A stretch of 64,000 bases of DNA from Pseudomonadota bacterium. Its GTDB lineage: Bacteria > Pseudomonadota > Alphaproteobacteria > Rhizobiales > Xanthobacteraceae. Of this stretch, positions 43,810 through 52,259 are shown one piece after another (within the stretch, counting starts at the first letter, position 1; every line of letters starts with the position of its first letter). The stretch spans positions 1-64,000 of the forward strand of contig JAEWJH010000036.1 in the NCBI GenBank assembly GCA_023386635.1. Reading direction: 5' to 3'. The notes beneath the pieces were generated by a model. The model worked only from the letters and a program-made list of their open reading frames with translations, did no database searches and was not told where the DNA came from. The translations under genes were made by a program, and so were the position numbers.

Positions 43810-45078
43810 TTACACCGGTTGCAATGCAGACCTGCCCTGCTCACGTCCGCGCTGCTGCCGGAGACGGGCAGCGAGATAGAGCGCGAACGCGGGGGCGATG
43901 AGGCCCGGGCCGGGGACATGGATCTGGCCTAGGCCAAGTTGCAGCAGCGGCAGCCAGAACAGAAGCTGCGCGATGAGCCGACCCATATTGTCGAGCAGCC
44001 CGCCACGCAGCAGCGCGACGGCGGCGACGGTCAAAGCCAGCGTGTCGTAGGACAGGAGCGACGGCGTCGCCGCGATCGACGCGGCGAGGAACAGCGCGGC
44101 GAGGATGCGCGGATCGGCATCCCGATGTGCACGGAAGATCCGCCACACCAGCACCGCCGCGGCGAGGCTGACGAAGCTCTGGATCGCCGTGGCGAGCGGA
44201 AACGCGAAGCCGAGTCCGCGCAGGTTCATGTAGACGGTCGGATAGAACGGCGTGGCGATGCCTGCGGGATCGCGCAGCACGATGCTCTGCGTCGGCAGGC
44301 CGCGCGCGATGAAATCGATCCATATTTGCGTGCCGAACATCGCGGTGGTGATGCCGGCGATCACGAGCGCGGTGATGGCGGCGGTCACGAACACGCGCCA
44401 GCGGCCGGTAGCGGCGAGCATCACCGGAAACAGAATGCCGAGTTGCGGCTTCAGCGTCAGGCAGCCGATCAGCACGCCGGCGAGGAGCGGCCGTCGATCG
44501 AGTTGCATCAGGATGAGGATCAGCATCGCCGCTGTGATCAGCGCGCTTTGTCCGGAGATGAAGCAGAACACGGCGGCGGGAGACGCCAGCAGAGCGACGA
44601 GACTGGCCGTGTCGAAGCCGGCGCGGTGCAGCACGCCGACGAAGACGGCAAGCCCGAGCAGCGTCCAGCAGGCAAGCGCGGCGAGATAGGGCATCTGCCC
44701 AAACGGCGCGGCGACCAGCATCAGGCTCGGCGGATCGGCCCAGCTTTGTCCCGGATAGCCGGAGCCGAGCAGCGCGGTCAGCGCGTTCTGATAGGACGTG
44801 ATGTCGTACCAGTAGCCGGGGTCGGGCAACGCCGCGGCGCGGCCGTACATCCAGACGTTGAGAAAATCGCGACCGACCACCAGCGAAGCACCGTCGCGCG
44901 GAATGCTGACGCCGTCATGCACCGTCGCGCCGTAGGCGACGACGGCCGCCACGACGAAAAACAGGCCGAGCCAGAAGAACGCGCGCAGCACGTCGCGGTC
45001 GCTGGTACCGGGCGGTGCGGACCGATGGCCGGTGCGAAGGCCTATGGCGGCGGCGGGAATCACCCGCCGACACTGCAA
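43810..45078 (-). CDS. GT87-like polyprenol-phosphate-dependent mannosyltransferase family protein
   Basis: A 422-residue, highly hydrophobic protein with about ten membrane segments. The first periplasmic loop carries GRDFLNVWMYGRAA, and LDRRPLLAGVLIGCLTLKPQ follows; these are hallmarks of DUF2029/GT87 (GT-C fold) proteins. The acidic GRDF segment is in the place where GT-C enzymes have a catalytic Asp. It is a clear paralogue of the protein encoded at 53094-54341. The start is uncertain: the first 28 residues are polar and unconserved. Acceptor unknown. Confidence 0.78.
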   Translation of the reverse strand: MQCRRVIPAAAIGLRTGHRSAPPGTSDRDVLRAFFWLGLFFVVAAVVAYGATVHDGVSIPRDGASLVVGRDFLNVWMYGRAAALPDPGYWYDITSYQNALTALLGSGYPGQSWADPPSLMLVAAPFGQMPYLAALACWTLLGLAVFVGVLHRAGFDTASLVALLASPAAVFCFISGQSALITAAMLILILMQLDRRPLLAGVLIGCLTLKPQLGILFPVMLAATGRWRVFVTAAITALVIAGITTAMFGTQIWIDFIARGLPTQSIVLRDPAGIATPFYPTVYMNLRGLGFAFPLATAIQSFVSLAAAVLVWRIFRAHRDADPRILAALFLAASIAATPSLLSYDTLALTVAAVALLRGGLLDNMGRLIAQLLFWLPLLQLGLGQIHVPGPGLIAPAFALYLAARLRQQRGREQGRSALQPV

Positions 45079-45119
45079 TGGCCGCGGTTACTTTTCGGTA
45101 ACCATGCGCGGCGTCATGC

Positions 45120-45326
45120 TCACCGCGTCGCAATACGTTGAACGAGCGCGCGCTTGCGCAGGCAGTCGGGGCACAGACAATCCTCCGCCGCATCGTCCGG
45201 CACCGGCATGCGATAGTCTTCGGTGCTGCACCAGCATTCGCCCGTGAGGCCGCAGCCGAACACGGTGCCGCAATCCGCGCAGGTGACGCGGCGGGCCGTG
45301 GGGGCGATGTGCTTCGATTCAAACAT
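45120..45326 (-). CDS. Cys_rich_CWC family small protein
   Basis: A 68-residue protein with eight cysteines: CADCGTVFGCG, then GECWCS (the CWC motif) and DCLCPDCLRKRA. This is the pattern of the Cys_rich_CWC family, probably a metal-binding mini-protein. Role unknown. It lies 12 bases after the stop codon of the SH3-like gene upstream on the same strand, so they probably share a transcript. Confidence 0.82.
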   Translation of the reverse strand: MFESKHIAPTARRVTCADCGTVFGCGLTGECWCSTEDYRMPVPDDAAEDCLCPDCLRKRALVQRIATR

Positions 45327-45338
45327 GAGCGGTCATCA

Positions 45339-46082
45339 TCAGGGCATTTCGCCGCCACCGATATAGCCGCCGATGCGCCAGCCGGCATCGGTCTTGATGA
45401 AGCAAAGCTGATCGGTCGCGAGCGGCCGCAATTGCGCGGCGGCGACATAGCCGGTCTTGCCGTTGGGTAACGCCACCTTGGCATAGCCGGCGTCGCCGTC
45501 GGGCCAGACCAGCACATGCAGCAGCGCCGCGCCAGGCGTGGCGATGGATTTGGCACCCGCGAGCGGCCGGGACAGGACCGGCACTGTGTCCGCAGCCGGA
45601 TAGGCCCAGTCGTAGAAGTCGCTGCCGGTCGCGGTCATCGCCGCCCGCAGCGCCGGTTCGTTGAACACAGGATAGGCCGGCGTGCAGACGACGCCGGCGC
45701 GGCCCGGAGCGGGGACCGGTGCGGGATCGGCGGCGAAGCGGGCAAGCGCGGCCCAGCCGTGGCTGGCGGGGTCGTTCAGCGCCAGCGCCTCCTGTAGCAA
45801 CGCCGCACCCGGGGTCTCGGCGGCGGGCGGCAGCGTGCCGACCTCGCGCTCCCAGAAGAAGCTCTGCGTCGCGGTGAGGTCGCCGACCGCGGCAAGGTCC
45901 TTGCGCGTAGCGGCCTCGGCCAGCCTCTGCCGGAACGCGATGAAATCGGCGTCAGAGACGGGCGCCGTCCGAGCGATGGAGATCGTCGCATAGCGGAGAC
46001 GTGCGGCCGCGTCCGCCGGCGGGGCGAACCCCGTCAGCGCCAGCACCAGCAGCAGCACCCCGATGATCGATCGTATCCACAT
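45339..46082 (-). CDS. Exported protein with SH3-like C-terminal region
   Basis: A 247-residue precursor. ATG 46082 gives MWIRSIIGVLLLVLALTGF as signal (cleavage near ADA-A). The mature part holds an alpha-helical N-terminal half and a C-terminal GAALLHVLVWPDGDAGYAKV, then LPNGKTGYVAAAQLRPL segment typical of bacterial SH3 domains that bind peptidoglycan. A longer open frame upstream (to 46178) lacks export features. Cotranscribed with the Cys_rich_CWC gene. Function unknown. Confidence 0.7.
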   Translation of the reverse strand: MWIRSIIGVLLLVLALTGFAPPADAAARLRYATISIARTAPVSDADFIAFRQRLAEAATRKDLAAVGDLTATQSFFWEREVGTLPPAAETPGAALLQEALALNDPASHGWAALARFAADPAPVPAPGRAGVVCTPAYPVFNEPALRAAMTATGSDFYDWAYPAADTVPVLSRPLAGAKSIATPGAALLHVLVWPDGDAGYAKVALPNGKTGYVAAAQLRPLATDQLCFIKTDAGWRIGGYIGGGEMP

Positions 46083-46183
46083 GATCCGCCCGTCCGGCGC
46101 GCAAGCTCGCACAACCGGCGGCGCGATCCAGAGGGGGAGCGGGTCTGATGACGCTTTTTTTATGCGGCGGGATGGCACAGGCG

Positions 46184-46238
46184 GAGCGTTTTCAAGCGAA
46201 GTGGGGACCTGCTCGCCTGAAGAAACGCGACAAAATAA
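46184..46238. repeat. Intergenic repeat, family C (reverse orientation)
   Basis: GAGCGTTTTCAAGCGAAGTG followed by GGGACCTGCTCGCCTGAAGA is the reverse complement of the element at 5040-5104. It lies between the divergent SH3-like gene and the DUF486 gene. Confidence 0.72.
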
Positions 46239-46293
46239 GGAATCAATAGCGATGCTACGGTGTCAGCCGACGAATCTCACGGAAACCCCCGCC

Positions 46294-46650
46294 ATGTCGT
46301 TCCTGCCGCCGACCGTCGCGCCGATCGTTCTGCTGATCGGCTCCAATATCTTCATGACCACCGCCTGGTATTGGCACCTGCGCTTCAAGGAGGTGCCGAT
46401 CATCCAGGTGATTGCCATCAGCTGGGGCCTCGCGCTGGTTGAATATTGTCTGGCGGTACCGGCCAACCGCATCGGCAGCGAGGTCTATTCGGCCGCGCAG
46501 CTCAAGACCATGCAGGAGGTGATCACGCTGGTCGTGTTCGCCATATTCTCCGTGGTCTATCTCAAGCAGGGCATCACCTGGAACCATGTCATCGGTTTCG
46601 CATTGATTGCCTCGGGCGCGTATTTCATTTTCCGCGCGCCTTTCGGTTGA
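46294..46650 (+). CDS. DUF486 family membrane protein
   Basis: A 118-residue protein with four predicted membrane segments, matching DUF486: APIVLLIGSNIFMTTAWYWH, KEVPIIQVIAISWGLALVEY, QEVITLVVFAIFSVVYLKQG and a final FALIASGAYFIF. It is related to small DMT transporters. ATG 46294 (MSFLPPTVAP) matches family length; an in-frame ATG at 46252 is possible. Function unknown. Confidence 0.83.
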   Translation: MSFLPPTVAPIVLLIGSNIFMTTAWYWHLRFKEVPIIQVIAISWGLALVEYCLAVPANRIGSEVYSAAQLKTMQEVITLVVFAIFSVVYLKQGITWNHVIGFALIASGAYFIFRAPFG

Positions 46651-46763
46651 GCGGTCCGCACCTGACGCGGTGGCCTGTGCGGCGCTGGCACTGTGGCTGA
46701 CGGCGACGCCGCTGGTGGCGGCGTCCTGTGAGACAAAGCCGGGGCTGGCGCGAGGATGAGGGA

Positions 46764-46958
46764 TCAGCGCCCGACCGGCCGCAGCAGGTACCAGACTGCG
46801 ATCAGCAGCGGGATGCCGAGGCCGACCCATCCGACCGCGTCCCAGATCTCGTCGCCGAGCAAGGCGACGACGAGTCCGATGGCGCTGAGGACGCCGAGCA
46901 GGACCGGCATGGCGAAGATTTCACCCAGCGAACGGATGCGGCGTCGTTCTGCTGTCAT
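46764..46958 (-). CDS. Small membrane protein in iron-uptake operon
   Basis: A 64-residue protein with two hydrophobic segments (about 16-34 and 42-58) after a basic N terminus (MTAERRRIRSLGE). The ATG at 46958 lies two bases after the stop codon of the PepSY gene, so it is the last gene of the TonB receptor-PepSY operon. Similar short membrane proteins follow PepSY genes in other alphaproteobacteria; its function is unknown. Confidence 0.68.
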   Translation of the reverse strand: MTAERRRIRSLGEIFAMPVLLGVLSAIGLVVALLGDEIWDAVGWVGLGIPLLIAVWYLLRPVGR

Positions 46959-46960
46959 GA

Positions 46961-48103
46961 TCATTCCGCCGGACTCGCGGTCAACGCGCCGCGCCGCGCA
47001 TAGTTGCGATAGGCGCGGCGGCGCACCAGCCACAGATAGATGCCGCTGACTAGCACGACGATGGTGAGTACGTCGAGGATCGCCCAGATGATCCGCAGCG
47101 GCAGCCCGCCGTAATCGCCGAAGTGCAGCGGCTGCGACAGCAGAAGGGTCGAGACGTACCACGGCATCTTGCGCGTGTCGGTGAAGGTGCCGCTCGCGGC
47201 GTCGATCAGCACCGGCTGCAACAGCCGCGACGTGACCGGCGTGTTGCCGCGCATGAAGATCGCATAGTGCGTCTTGCTGGTGAACAGCGTGCCCGGATAT
47301 GCGACGAATGACGGGATCATGTCCGGCAGCCTGGCGATGGCCGTGTCGACCGCGGACTGCACCGGAACGACGGTTTGCGGCACCGGCTTGTCGCGGCTCG
47401 GACCGACCATCTCGGCGAGTTGGTCGAATTGCCAGAACTTGATGACGAGATCGGCCCAGGTGTTGAGCACGCCGGTGAAGCCGACCACCAGCAGCCAGAC
47501 GGCAGTGACGATGCCGACGAGATTATGCACGTCGAGCCAAAGAATCGTGCGCGAACGCTTATTGCGCACCGTGCCGAAGTCCAGCTTGCGCATCGAGGGT
47601 GCGTAGAGGACGTAGCCGCTGATGATCGCCGCGACCATCAGCAGTCCCATCAGGCCGAGGAACAGTTTGCCTGGCAGGCCAGCATACATGTCCGTATGCA
47701 GCTTCAGCATGATGTAGGTGAACTTGGTGCGGAAGTCTGGCTTGTCGAGGAACGATCCGGTATGCGCGTCGACGCGGATCAGATGATTGTCCTGCGGCGG
47801 TGAGGTGATGCTCTTGCCGGCGCTCAGGAAGATCACGTTGGGATCGTCGCGGTCCCAGATGAGGAAATGCAGCGCTTCGCCAGGCGACGATGTCATGCCG
47901 TTCTTCACCACAAGATCGAGATTGGCCTTCGGCGTGCCGGGCGCAACCTCGACGGCTTCCACATGATCATGCAGAAGCTCGTCGATCTCGTGATGAAACA
48001 ACAGCGGCAGGCCGGTGACGCAGAGCAGCAGCATGAAGATCATGCTGACGATGCTGCTCCAGGTGTGAACCCACGACCAGCGGCGAAGAGCCTTCGTCGT
48101 CAT
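46961..48103 (-). CDS. PepSY-associated membrane protein (PiuB-like)
   Basis: A 380-residue inner-membrane protein with four hydrophobic segments and long periplasmic loops of the PepSY-TM family. Such proteins accompany TonB-dependent siderophore receptors and are suspected periplasmic-side iron reductases. Conserved His residues occur in RWSWVHTWSSIV, LLFHHEIDELLHDH, LKLHTDMYAG, WLDVHNLVG and QPLHFGDYGG, consistent with haem ligands. ATG 48103 (MTTKALRRW) is chosen because upstream frame lies within the receptor gene. It starts 20 bases after the receptor stop, in one operon. Confidence 0.86.
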   Translation of the reverse strand: MTTKALRRWSWVHTWSSIVSMIFMLLLCVTGLPLLFHHEIDELLHDHVEAVEVAPGTPKANLDLVVKNGMTSSPGEALHFLIWDRDDPNVIFLSAGKSITSPPQDNHLIRVDAHTGSFLDKPDFRTKFTYIMLKLHTDMYAGLPGKLFLGLMGLLMVAAIISGYVLYAPSMRKLDFGTVRNKRSRTILWLDVHNLVGIVTAVWLLVVGFTGVLNTWADLVIKFWQFDQLAEMVGPSRDKPVPQTVVPVQSAVDTAIARLPDMIPSFVAYPGTLFTSKTHYAIFMRGNTPVTSRLLQPVLIDAASGTFTDTRKMPWYVSTLLLSQPLHFGDYGGLPLRIIWAILDVLTIVVLVSGIYLWLVRRRAYRNYARRGALTASPAE

Positions 48104-48123
48104 GGCTTTCTCGCTTCTTCCCG

Positions 48124-50337
48124 TCACTTCGTCTTGGCCGCGTCCGGCGCCCAGGCATATTTCAACGTGAGCAGCACGGTGCGTCCCTGACCGAAGGTGC
48201 AATAGGCCAGCCCGGTGAAACAGTTCGTCACATAGCTCTTGTCGGCAAGATTGATGGCGTTGAGCTGTGCCGACCAGCCCTTGAGATCGGGGCGGGTATA
48301 GCCGATGTCATAGCTCACCACGGCGTCGAACAGCGTGTAGGGACTGACCTCGATGATGTTGGCGGCATCGCCATACAGCTTGCCGACATAGCGCACGCCG
48401 GCGCCGATACCGAGACCGGCGAGGGGGCCGTCGAGCCAGTTGTACTTGGCCCACAGCGCGGCCTGATCCAGCGCCACGTTCGGCACATATTTGCCGACAG
48501 TACCGGAATTGCTGGCGGTGACCTTCGGGTCGATGTGGCTGTAACTGCCGACCACCTGCAATTCGCGGGTGATATTGCCGCGCGCCTCGAATTCGACGCC
48601 CGTCACGTTCACTTCGCCGGTTTGCACGCTGAACAGCGGGTTGACCGGGTCGGCGGTGAGCACGTTCCGTTGTGTCATGTCGAAATAGGCGGCAGTGAGC
48701 AGCAACTCCGTGCCGGTCGGCTGATACTTCACGCCGGCTTCCCAGCCCTTGCCGGTGGTGGGCTTGAACGGCTGTCCGAGCCGGTCGGAACCGCTCAACG
48801 GCTTGAACGACGTCGAATAGTTCGCATACGGCGACAGCCCGAAGTCGAACAGATAGTTCAGGCCGACGCGGCCGGTGAACGCGCTGTCGTTGGTATTGTA
48901 GACGCCGGTCGCCGGAAAGCCGCCGAAGCTCTTGAGTTCGTTGCGGGCGCTGTCATGACGGCCGGTGAGCGACAGCGTGAAGCGGTCGATTTTGATCTGG
49001 TCCTGTGCGTAGAAGCCGAGTTGCCGCTGGTCGGATTGCGTCTTGATGAAGGGCGTCAGGGTCGACGCCGGAGAAATAGCGATCGGGCCGTAGGCCTGAT
49101 TGAACACGTCGATTGGCGCGATCATCGCGAAGCGGTAATCGCCGTTGCCTTTGAGATACTGATAGTCGGTGCCGAACAGCAGCTTGTGCGTCCGCGGCCC
49201 GGTGGTGAAGTCCGCCTGCAACTGGTTGTCGAGCGCGATGTTGCTGGCGTCGGCCACCACATAGTTCATCGATCGCATCAGCGTGCGCAGGTCCGGCAGC
49301 AGACCTTCGCTACGGAACGCGGTCGAGTTGGTCGTGACCTTGGTGTAGCGGAAATTCTGGCGGAACTGGAACACGCTGTTGAAGCGGTGTTCGAATTCGT
49401 AGCCGATCATCCCCTGCTCATCTTGAATCTTGTCGACGCCCGGCACGCCGAGATAGCGGCTGTAAGGGATGGTGCCGTTCGGATTCGGCAACAGCGAGCC
49501 CTGTCCGGGAACGTATTGCTGATAGCCGGAGTTCTTCATCTGCTGGTAGCTGCTCAACACCGTGAATTTGGTGTCGGTCGTCGGCCGCCATGTCAGGCTC
49601 GGCGCGATGAACAGTTTGTTGTCCTGCTGGTAATCGATCTGCGTATTGCTGTTACGCGCGACGCCGACGAGCCGGTAGAGAAAGTCGCCCTTCTTGTCGG
49701 CCGGTCCGCCGAAATCGAACGCGCCCTGGAAGCGATCGAACGAGCCATATTGACCGACGATTTCGGCATGCGGCGTTTCCGTCGGGCGTTTGCTCACCAT
49801 GTTGACGAACCCGCCGGGGTCGGTCTGGCCGTAAAGGCCCGACGACGGCCCCTTGAGCACTTCGATGCGCTCGAGACCATAGGGTTCGATGCGCGGAACG
49901 GCCCATTGTGTGCCTGGGTCAACCGGCAGCTTGAGGCCGTCAAGATACTGATCGGCGAGGAAGCCGCGAATATAGATCGGATCGAACTTGGCGTTGGAGC
50001 TATAGGCATCGAGCGAAACGCCTGACGTGTAGCGCAATGCCTCCGGCAACGATTTCGCCTGCTGGTCGGCGATCTGATCTTTCGGGATTACCGAAATCGA
50101 TTGCGGTGTTTCAAGAATGGGTGTGTCGGTCTTCGTCGATGTCACGCTTTGCCGCGCGACATAACCCTGGACCGGACCTTTTCCGGATTCACCCGCAGTG
50201 TTGACATTGATGGTGTCGAGTTCGACCGAACTCTGCGCCAGTGCCGTTTGGGACACACCGGCCAGCAATAACGACGACAGCATCGCGAGACATCCTCGAT
50301 GTAGCGCCGTCGAACGAACAGATTTCACACCACCCAC
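48124..50337 (-). CDS. TonB-dependent siderophore receptor
   Basis: A 737-residue outer-membrane receptor. Start GTG 50337 has AAGGGGG about eight bases upstream. Signal peptide (cleavage near ALA-Q, residue 35), no STN domain, then a plug domain (TPQSISVIPKDQIADQQ, ALRYTSGV, IYIRGF, IEVLKGPSSGLYGQTDPGG) and a beta-barrel ending in GQGRTVLLTLKYAW. The sequence is most like ferric-hydroxamate/FcuA-type receptors, but ligand cannot be fixed. An Irr-like motif lies about 85 bases upstream, and PepSY and a small membrane protein follow. Confidence 0.92.
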   Translation of the reverse strand: MGGVKSVRSTALHRGCLAMLSSLLLAGVSQTALAQSSVELDTINVNTAGESGKGPVQGYVARQSVTSTKTDTPILETPQSISVIPKDQIADQQAKSLPEALRYTSGVSLDAYSSNAKFDPIYIRGFLADQYLDGLKLPVDPGTQWAVPRIEPYGLERIEVLKGPSSGLYGQTDPGGFVNMVSKRPTETPHAEIVGQYGSFDRFQGAFDFGGPADKKGDFLYRLVGVARNSNTQIDYQQDNKLFIAPSLTWRPTTDTKFTVLSSYQQMKNSGYQQYVPGQGSLLPNPNGTIPYSRYLGVPGVDKIQDEQGMIGYEFEHRFNSVFQFRQNFRYTKVTTNSTAFRSEGLLPDLRTLMRSMNYVVADASNIALDNQLQADFTTGPRTHKLLFGTDYQYLKGNGDYRFAMIAPIDVFNQAYGPIAISPASTLTPFIKTQSDQRQLGFYAQDQIKIDRFTLSLTGRHDSARNELKSFGGFPATGVYNTNDSAFTGRVGLNYLFDFGLSPYANYSTSFKPLSGSDRLGQPFKPTTGKGWEAGVKYQPTGTELLLTAAYFDMTQRNVLTADPVNPLFSVQTGEVNVTGVEFEARGNITRELQVVGSYSHIDPKVTASNSGTVGKYVPNVALDQAALWAKYNWLDGPLAGLGIGAGVRYVGKLYGDAANIIEVSPYTLFDAVVSYDIGYTRPDLKGWSAQLNAINLADKSYVTNCFTGLAYCTFGQGRTVLLTLKYAWAPDAAKTK

Positions 50338-50419
50338 GATAGCCCCCTTGTGATCTTGTTATCGGGGACCAAAGCAGGACTCGATTATCGTCGCAAGAAA
50401 AAGTCCTTTAAAATCATAT

Positions 50420-50436
50420 ACTTGAACCGTTCTAAA
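50420..50436 (-). promoter_or_regulatory. Irr-type iron control element (ICE) upstream of TonB receptor
   Basis: ACTTGAACCGTTCTAAA matches the rhizobial ICE consensus TTTAGAAYNRTTCTAAA: the GAA-CCG-TTC core and the TTCTAAA half are perfect and the left half is partial. It sits in a strongly AT-rich stretch (50350-50480), unlike its surroundings, about 85 bases before the receptor start. Irr represses or activates iron genes through such sites in Rhizobiales. A weaker dyad (TTCTAATTCGAA) lies about 25 bases further upstream of the receptor. The region 50437-50595 holds no gene I can support. Confidence 0.68.
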
Positions 50437-50595
50437 TTAGCTGCCATTGAAGTTTTTCTAATTCGAAAAGAGAGACCAATGCGTTCATGCGTCCGGGCAT
50501 TTTTGCGTGCTCCACATCGCCAGCGAACACGGTGCGACAGATCGTCCGTGACGATTCCGCATCACCTCCGCATTACTTGGGGAAAAACGCGCGCG

Positions 50596-51729
50596 TCAGC
50601 GCGCGGGCGCGACGCGCAGGACGCGTCCGGATGAACTGTCGGTGAGCAGATAGAGCGCGCCGTCCGGCCCCTGACGCACGTCGCGGATGCGCGCGCCGAG
50701 GTCTTTCAGCAGATGCTCCTCGCCGGTGACGCGGTGTCCATCGAGCGTCAGCCGCACCAGCATCTGGTCCTTCAGCGCGCCGACGAACAGATTGCCCTTC
50801 CAGCGCGCGAAAAGATCGCCGGTGTAGAACGCCATGCCCGACGGTGCGATCGATGGCACCCAGTATTTCACCGGCTGCTCCATGCCGGCCTTCGCCGTGC
50901 TCTCGTGAATTTTCGCGCCGCTGTAATCGATGCCGTAGCCGATCACCGGCCAGCCGTAGTTCTTTCCCTTATCGATGATGTTCACTTCGTCGCCGCCGCG
51001 TGGGCCGTGTTCCTGCTCCCACAATTCGTCGGTGCCGGGGCGGAATGCGAGGCCTTGCGGATTGCGGTGGCCGTAGGTCCAGACCTCGCCGCGTGCGCCG
51101 TCGCGGCCCACGAACGGGTTGTCGGCGGGAATACTACCGTCGGTCTTGATGCGGATGATTTTGCCGTTGTCACGGGCGAGGTTCTGCGCCTCGTCGCGCG
51201 GGCCGAAATGATCGCCCATGCTGACGAACAGCGCGCCGTCGCGCGCCTGTGCGATCCGGCAGCCGTGGTTGTTGCTGCCGCCTTCGCTTTGCTCGGTGAA
51301 GATCGTCTTCACGTCGTTGAGCGTGTTTGAATCGGCGTCGAGCTTTGCGCGCGCCACGGCGGCAAGGCCGCCGGCGGCGGCGCTGTAACAGAAATAGAGC
51401 GTGCGGTTGTTCGCGAAGTCGCGGTCGAGCGCGATGTCGAGCAATCCCGCCTGGCCACGCGCCACCACTTTCGGCACGTTGCCGAGCGGCGCGGAGAGCT
51501 TGCCGTCGCGTGCGACCAGGCGCATGCGGCCGGGCCGTTCGGTGACGAGCATGCGGCCGTCGGGGATGAAGGCGAGGGACCACGGATGTTCGAGCCCGCG
51601 CGCGAGGGTCTCGACCGTCAGGTTGCCCGCTTCGCTGCGGAAGGTCTGTGCGTTGACGACCGCGGGCATCATGCAAACCAGTGCCCCGGCCGTGGTCGCG
51701 ATCATCAGCTTGCGCATGGCTATGCTCAT
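50596..51729 (-). CDS. PQQ-dependent aldose sugar dehydrogenase-like protein
   Basis: A 377-residue exported beta-propeller of the soluble glucose/sorbosone dehydrogenase (GSDH) family, which oxidises sugars with PQQ in the periplasm. The signal peptide runs to VNA-Q (about 30). Family motifs include GLEHPWSLAFIPDG, SNNHGCRIAQ (catalytic His region), GDHFGPRDEAQNL, YGHRNPQGLAF and EHGPRGGDEVN. ATG 51729 (MSIAMRKLM) is chosen; ATG 51717 is possible. PQQ biosynthesis genes are not in the window. Confidence 0.88.
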   Translation of the reverse strand: MSIAMRKLMIATTAGALVCMMPAVVNAQTFRSEAGNLTVETLARGLEHPWSLAFIPDGRMLVTERPGRMRLVARDGKLSAPLGNVPKVVARGQAGLLDIALDRDFANNRTLYFCYSAAAGGLAAVARAKLDADSNTLNDVKTIFTEQSEGGSNNHGCRIAQARDGALFVSMGDHFGPRDEAQNLARDNGKIIRIKTDGSIPADNPFVGRDGARGEVWTYGHRNPQGLAFRPGTDELWEQEHGPRGGDEVNIIDKGKNYGWPVIGYGIDYSGAKIHESTAKAGMEQPVKYWVPSIAPSGMAFYTGDLFARWKGNLFVGALKDQMLVRLTLDGHRVTGEEHLLKDLGARIRDVRQGPDGALYLLTDSSSGRVLRVAPAR

Positions 51730-51829
51730 GGAAATGTCGCGCCCCCGCCGATAACGGCGGAGCAAGCTGAAGGTTGCCAGATTTTCAGCGGGCCGGCATG
51801 CGGCGAGGAGTCGTATCCCGGCGGGTCGT

Positions 51830-52153
51830 CTACCGGTGCAGCGCTTCGCGTCGGGCATTGCGGCGGGGCGTCATCGCCTTGGTGAAGCACGAGGCGATGA
51901 ACATCAGGCCGAGCAGCAGCGCGATCGCGAACACGCCGGCCTCGTTGTCCATCAGCGCGCCGAGCGCATCGGCCCGCGCGATGCCGGCCGAGACGGCGGT
52001 CGCGGCGATGATGGTCGCGACCAGCAACGCAGCCGTGGTCAAAAGCCCGGCGAATAGCGAGCGCGGTTTGCCGGGTGTCCCGCCCGGGCCGTTGAAGCCT
52101 TGATCGTGTGGCGTCTGCATCAGGATGACCGTCGATCGATTCGCGTCCGTCAT
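51830..52153 (-). CDS. Two-pass membrane protein behind a CtrA-like site
   Basis: A 107-residue protein with a polar Gly/Pro-rich N terminus (HDQGFNGPGGTPGK) and two hydrophobic segments (LFAGLLTTAALLVATIIAAT and GVFAIALLLGLMFIAS), then a basic tail. ATG 52153 is chosen over a 21-residue Arg-rich extension. No family is recognised. The 106 bases upstream contain a perfect TTAA-N7-TTAA motif, so it may be controlled by the cell cycle. Confidence 0.6.
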   Translation of the reverse strand: MTDANRSTVILMQTPHDQGFNGPGGTPGKPRSLFAGLLTTAALLVATIIAATAVSAGIARADALGALMDNEAGVFAIALLLGLMFIASCFTKAMTPRRNARREALHR

Positions 52154-52236
52154 GACAGTGCGGCCCGATGCAGGCTGCCGTTCGGCGGGACTGCGGCGGC
52201 GCCGGAGAAGGTTCACGGCAAATCTGTGGCAAACCG

Positions 52237-52252
52237 TTAACGGGTCGTTAAC
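52237..52252 (-). promoter_or_regulatory. CtrA-like binding site (TTAA-N7-TTAAC)
   Basis: TTAACGGGTCGTTAAC matches the alphaproteobacterial CtrA consensus TTAA-N7-TTAA exactly, and the surrounding bases form an 8-5-8 dyad (CCGTTAAC-GGGTC-GTTAACGG). It lies 84 bases upstream of the 107-residue membrane protein start and eight bases past the stop of the GST gene, so the membrane protein gene is the plausible target. Confidence 0.5.
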
Positions 52253-52259
52253 GGCAGTT

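Noticed and set aside
50479..50634. Short plus-strand frame (MRSCVRAFLRAPHRQ...) between the TonB receptor and sugar dehydrogenase genes
   Set aside because: Arg/His-rich with no ribosome site or family features, overlapping the 3' end of the dehydrogenase gene on the other strand.
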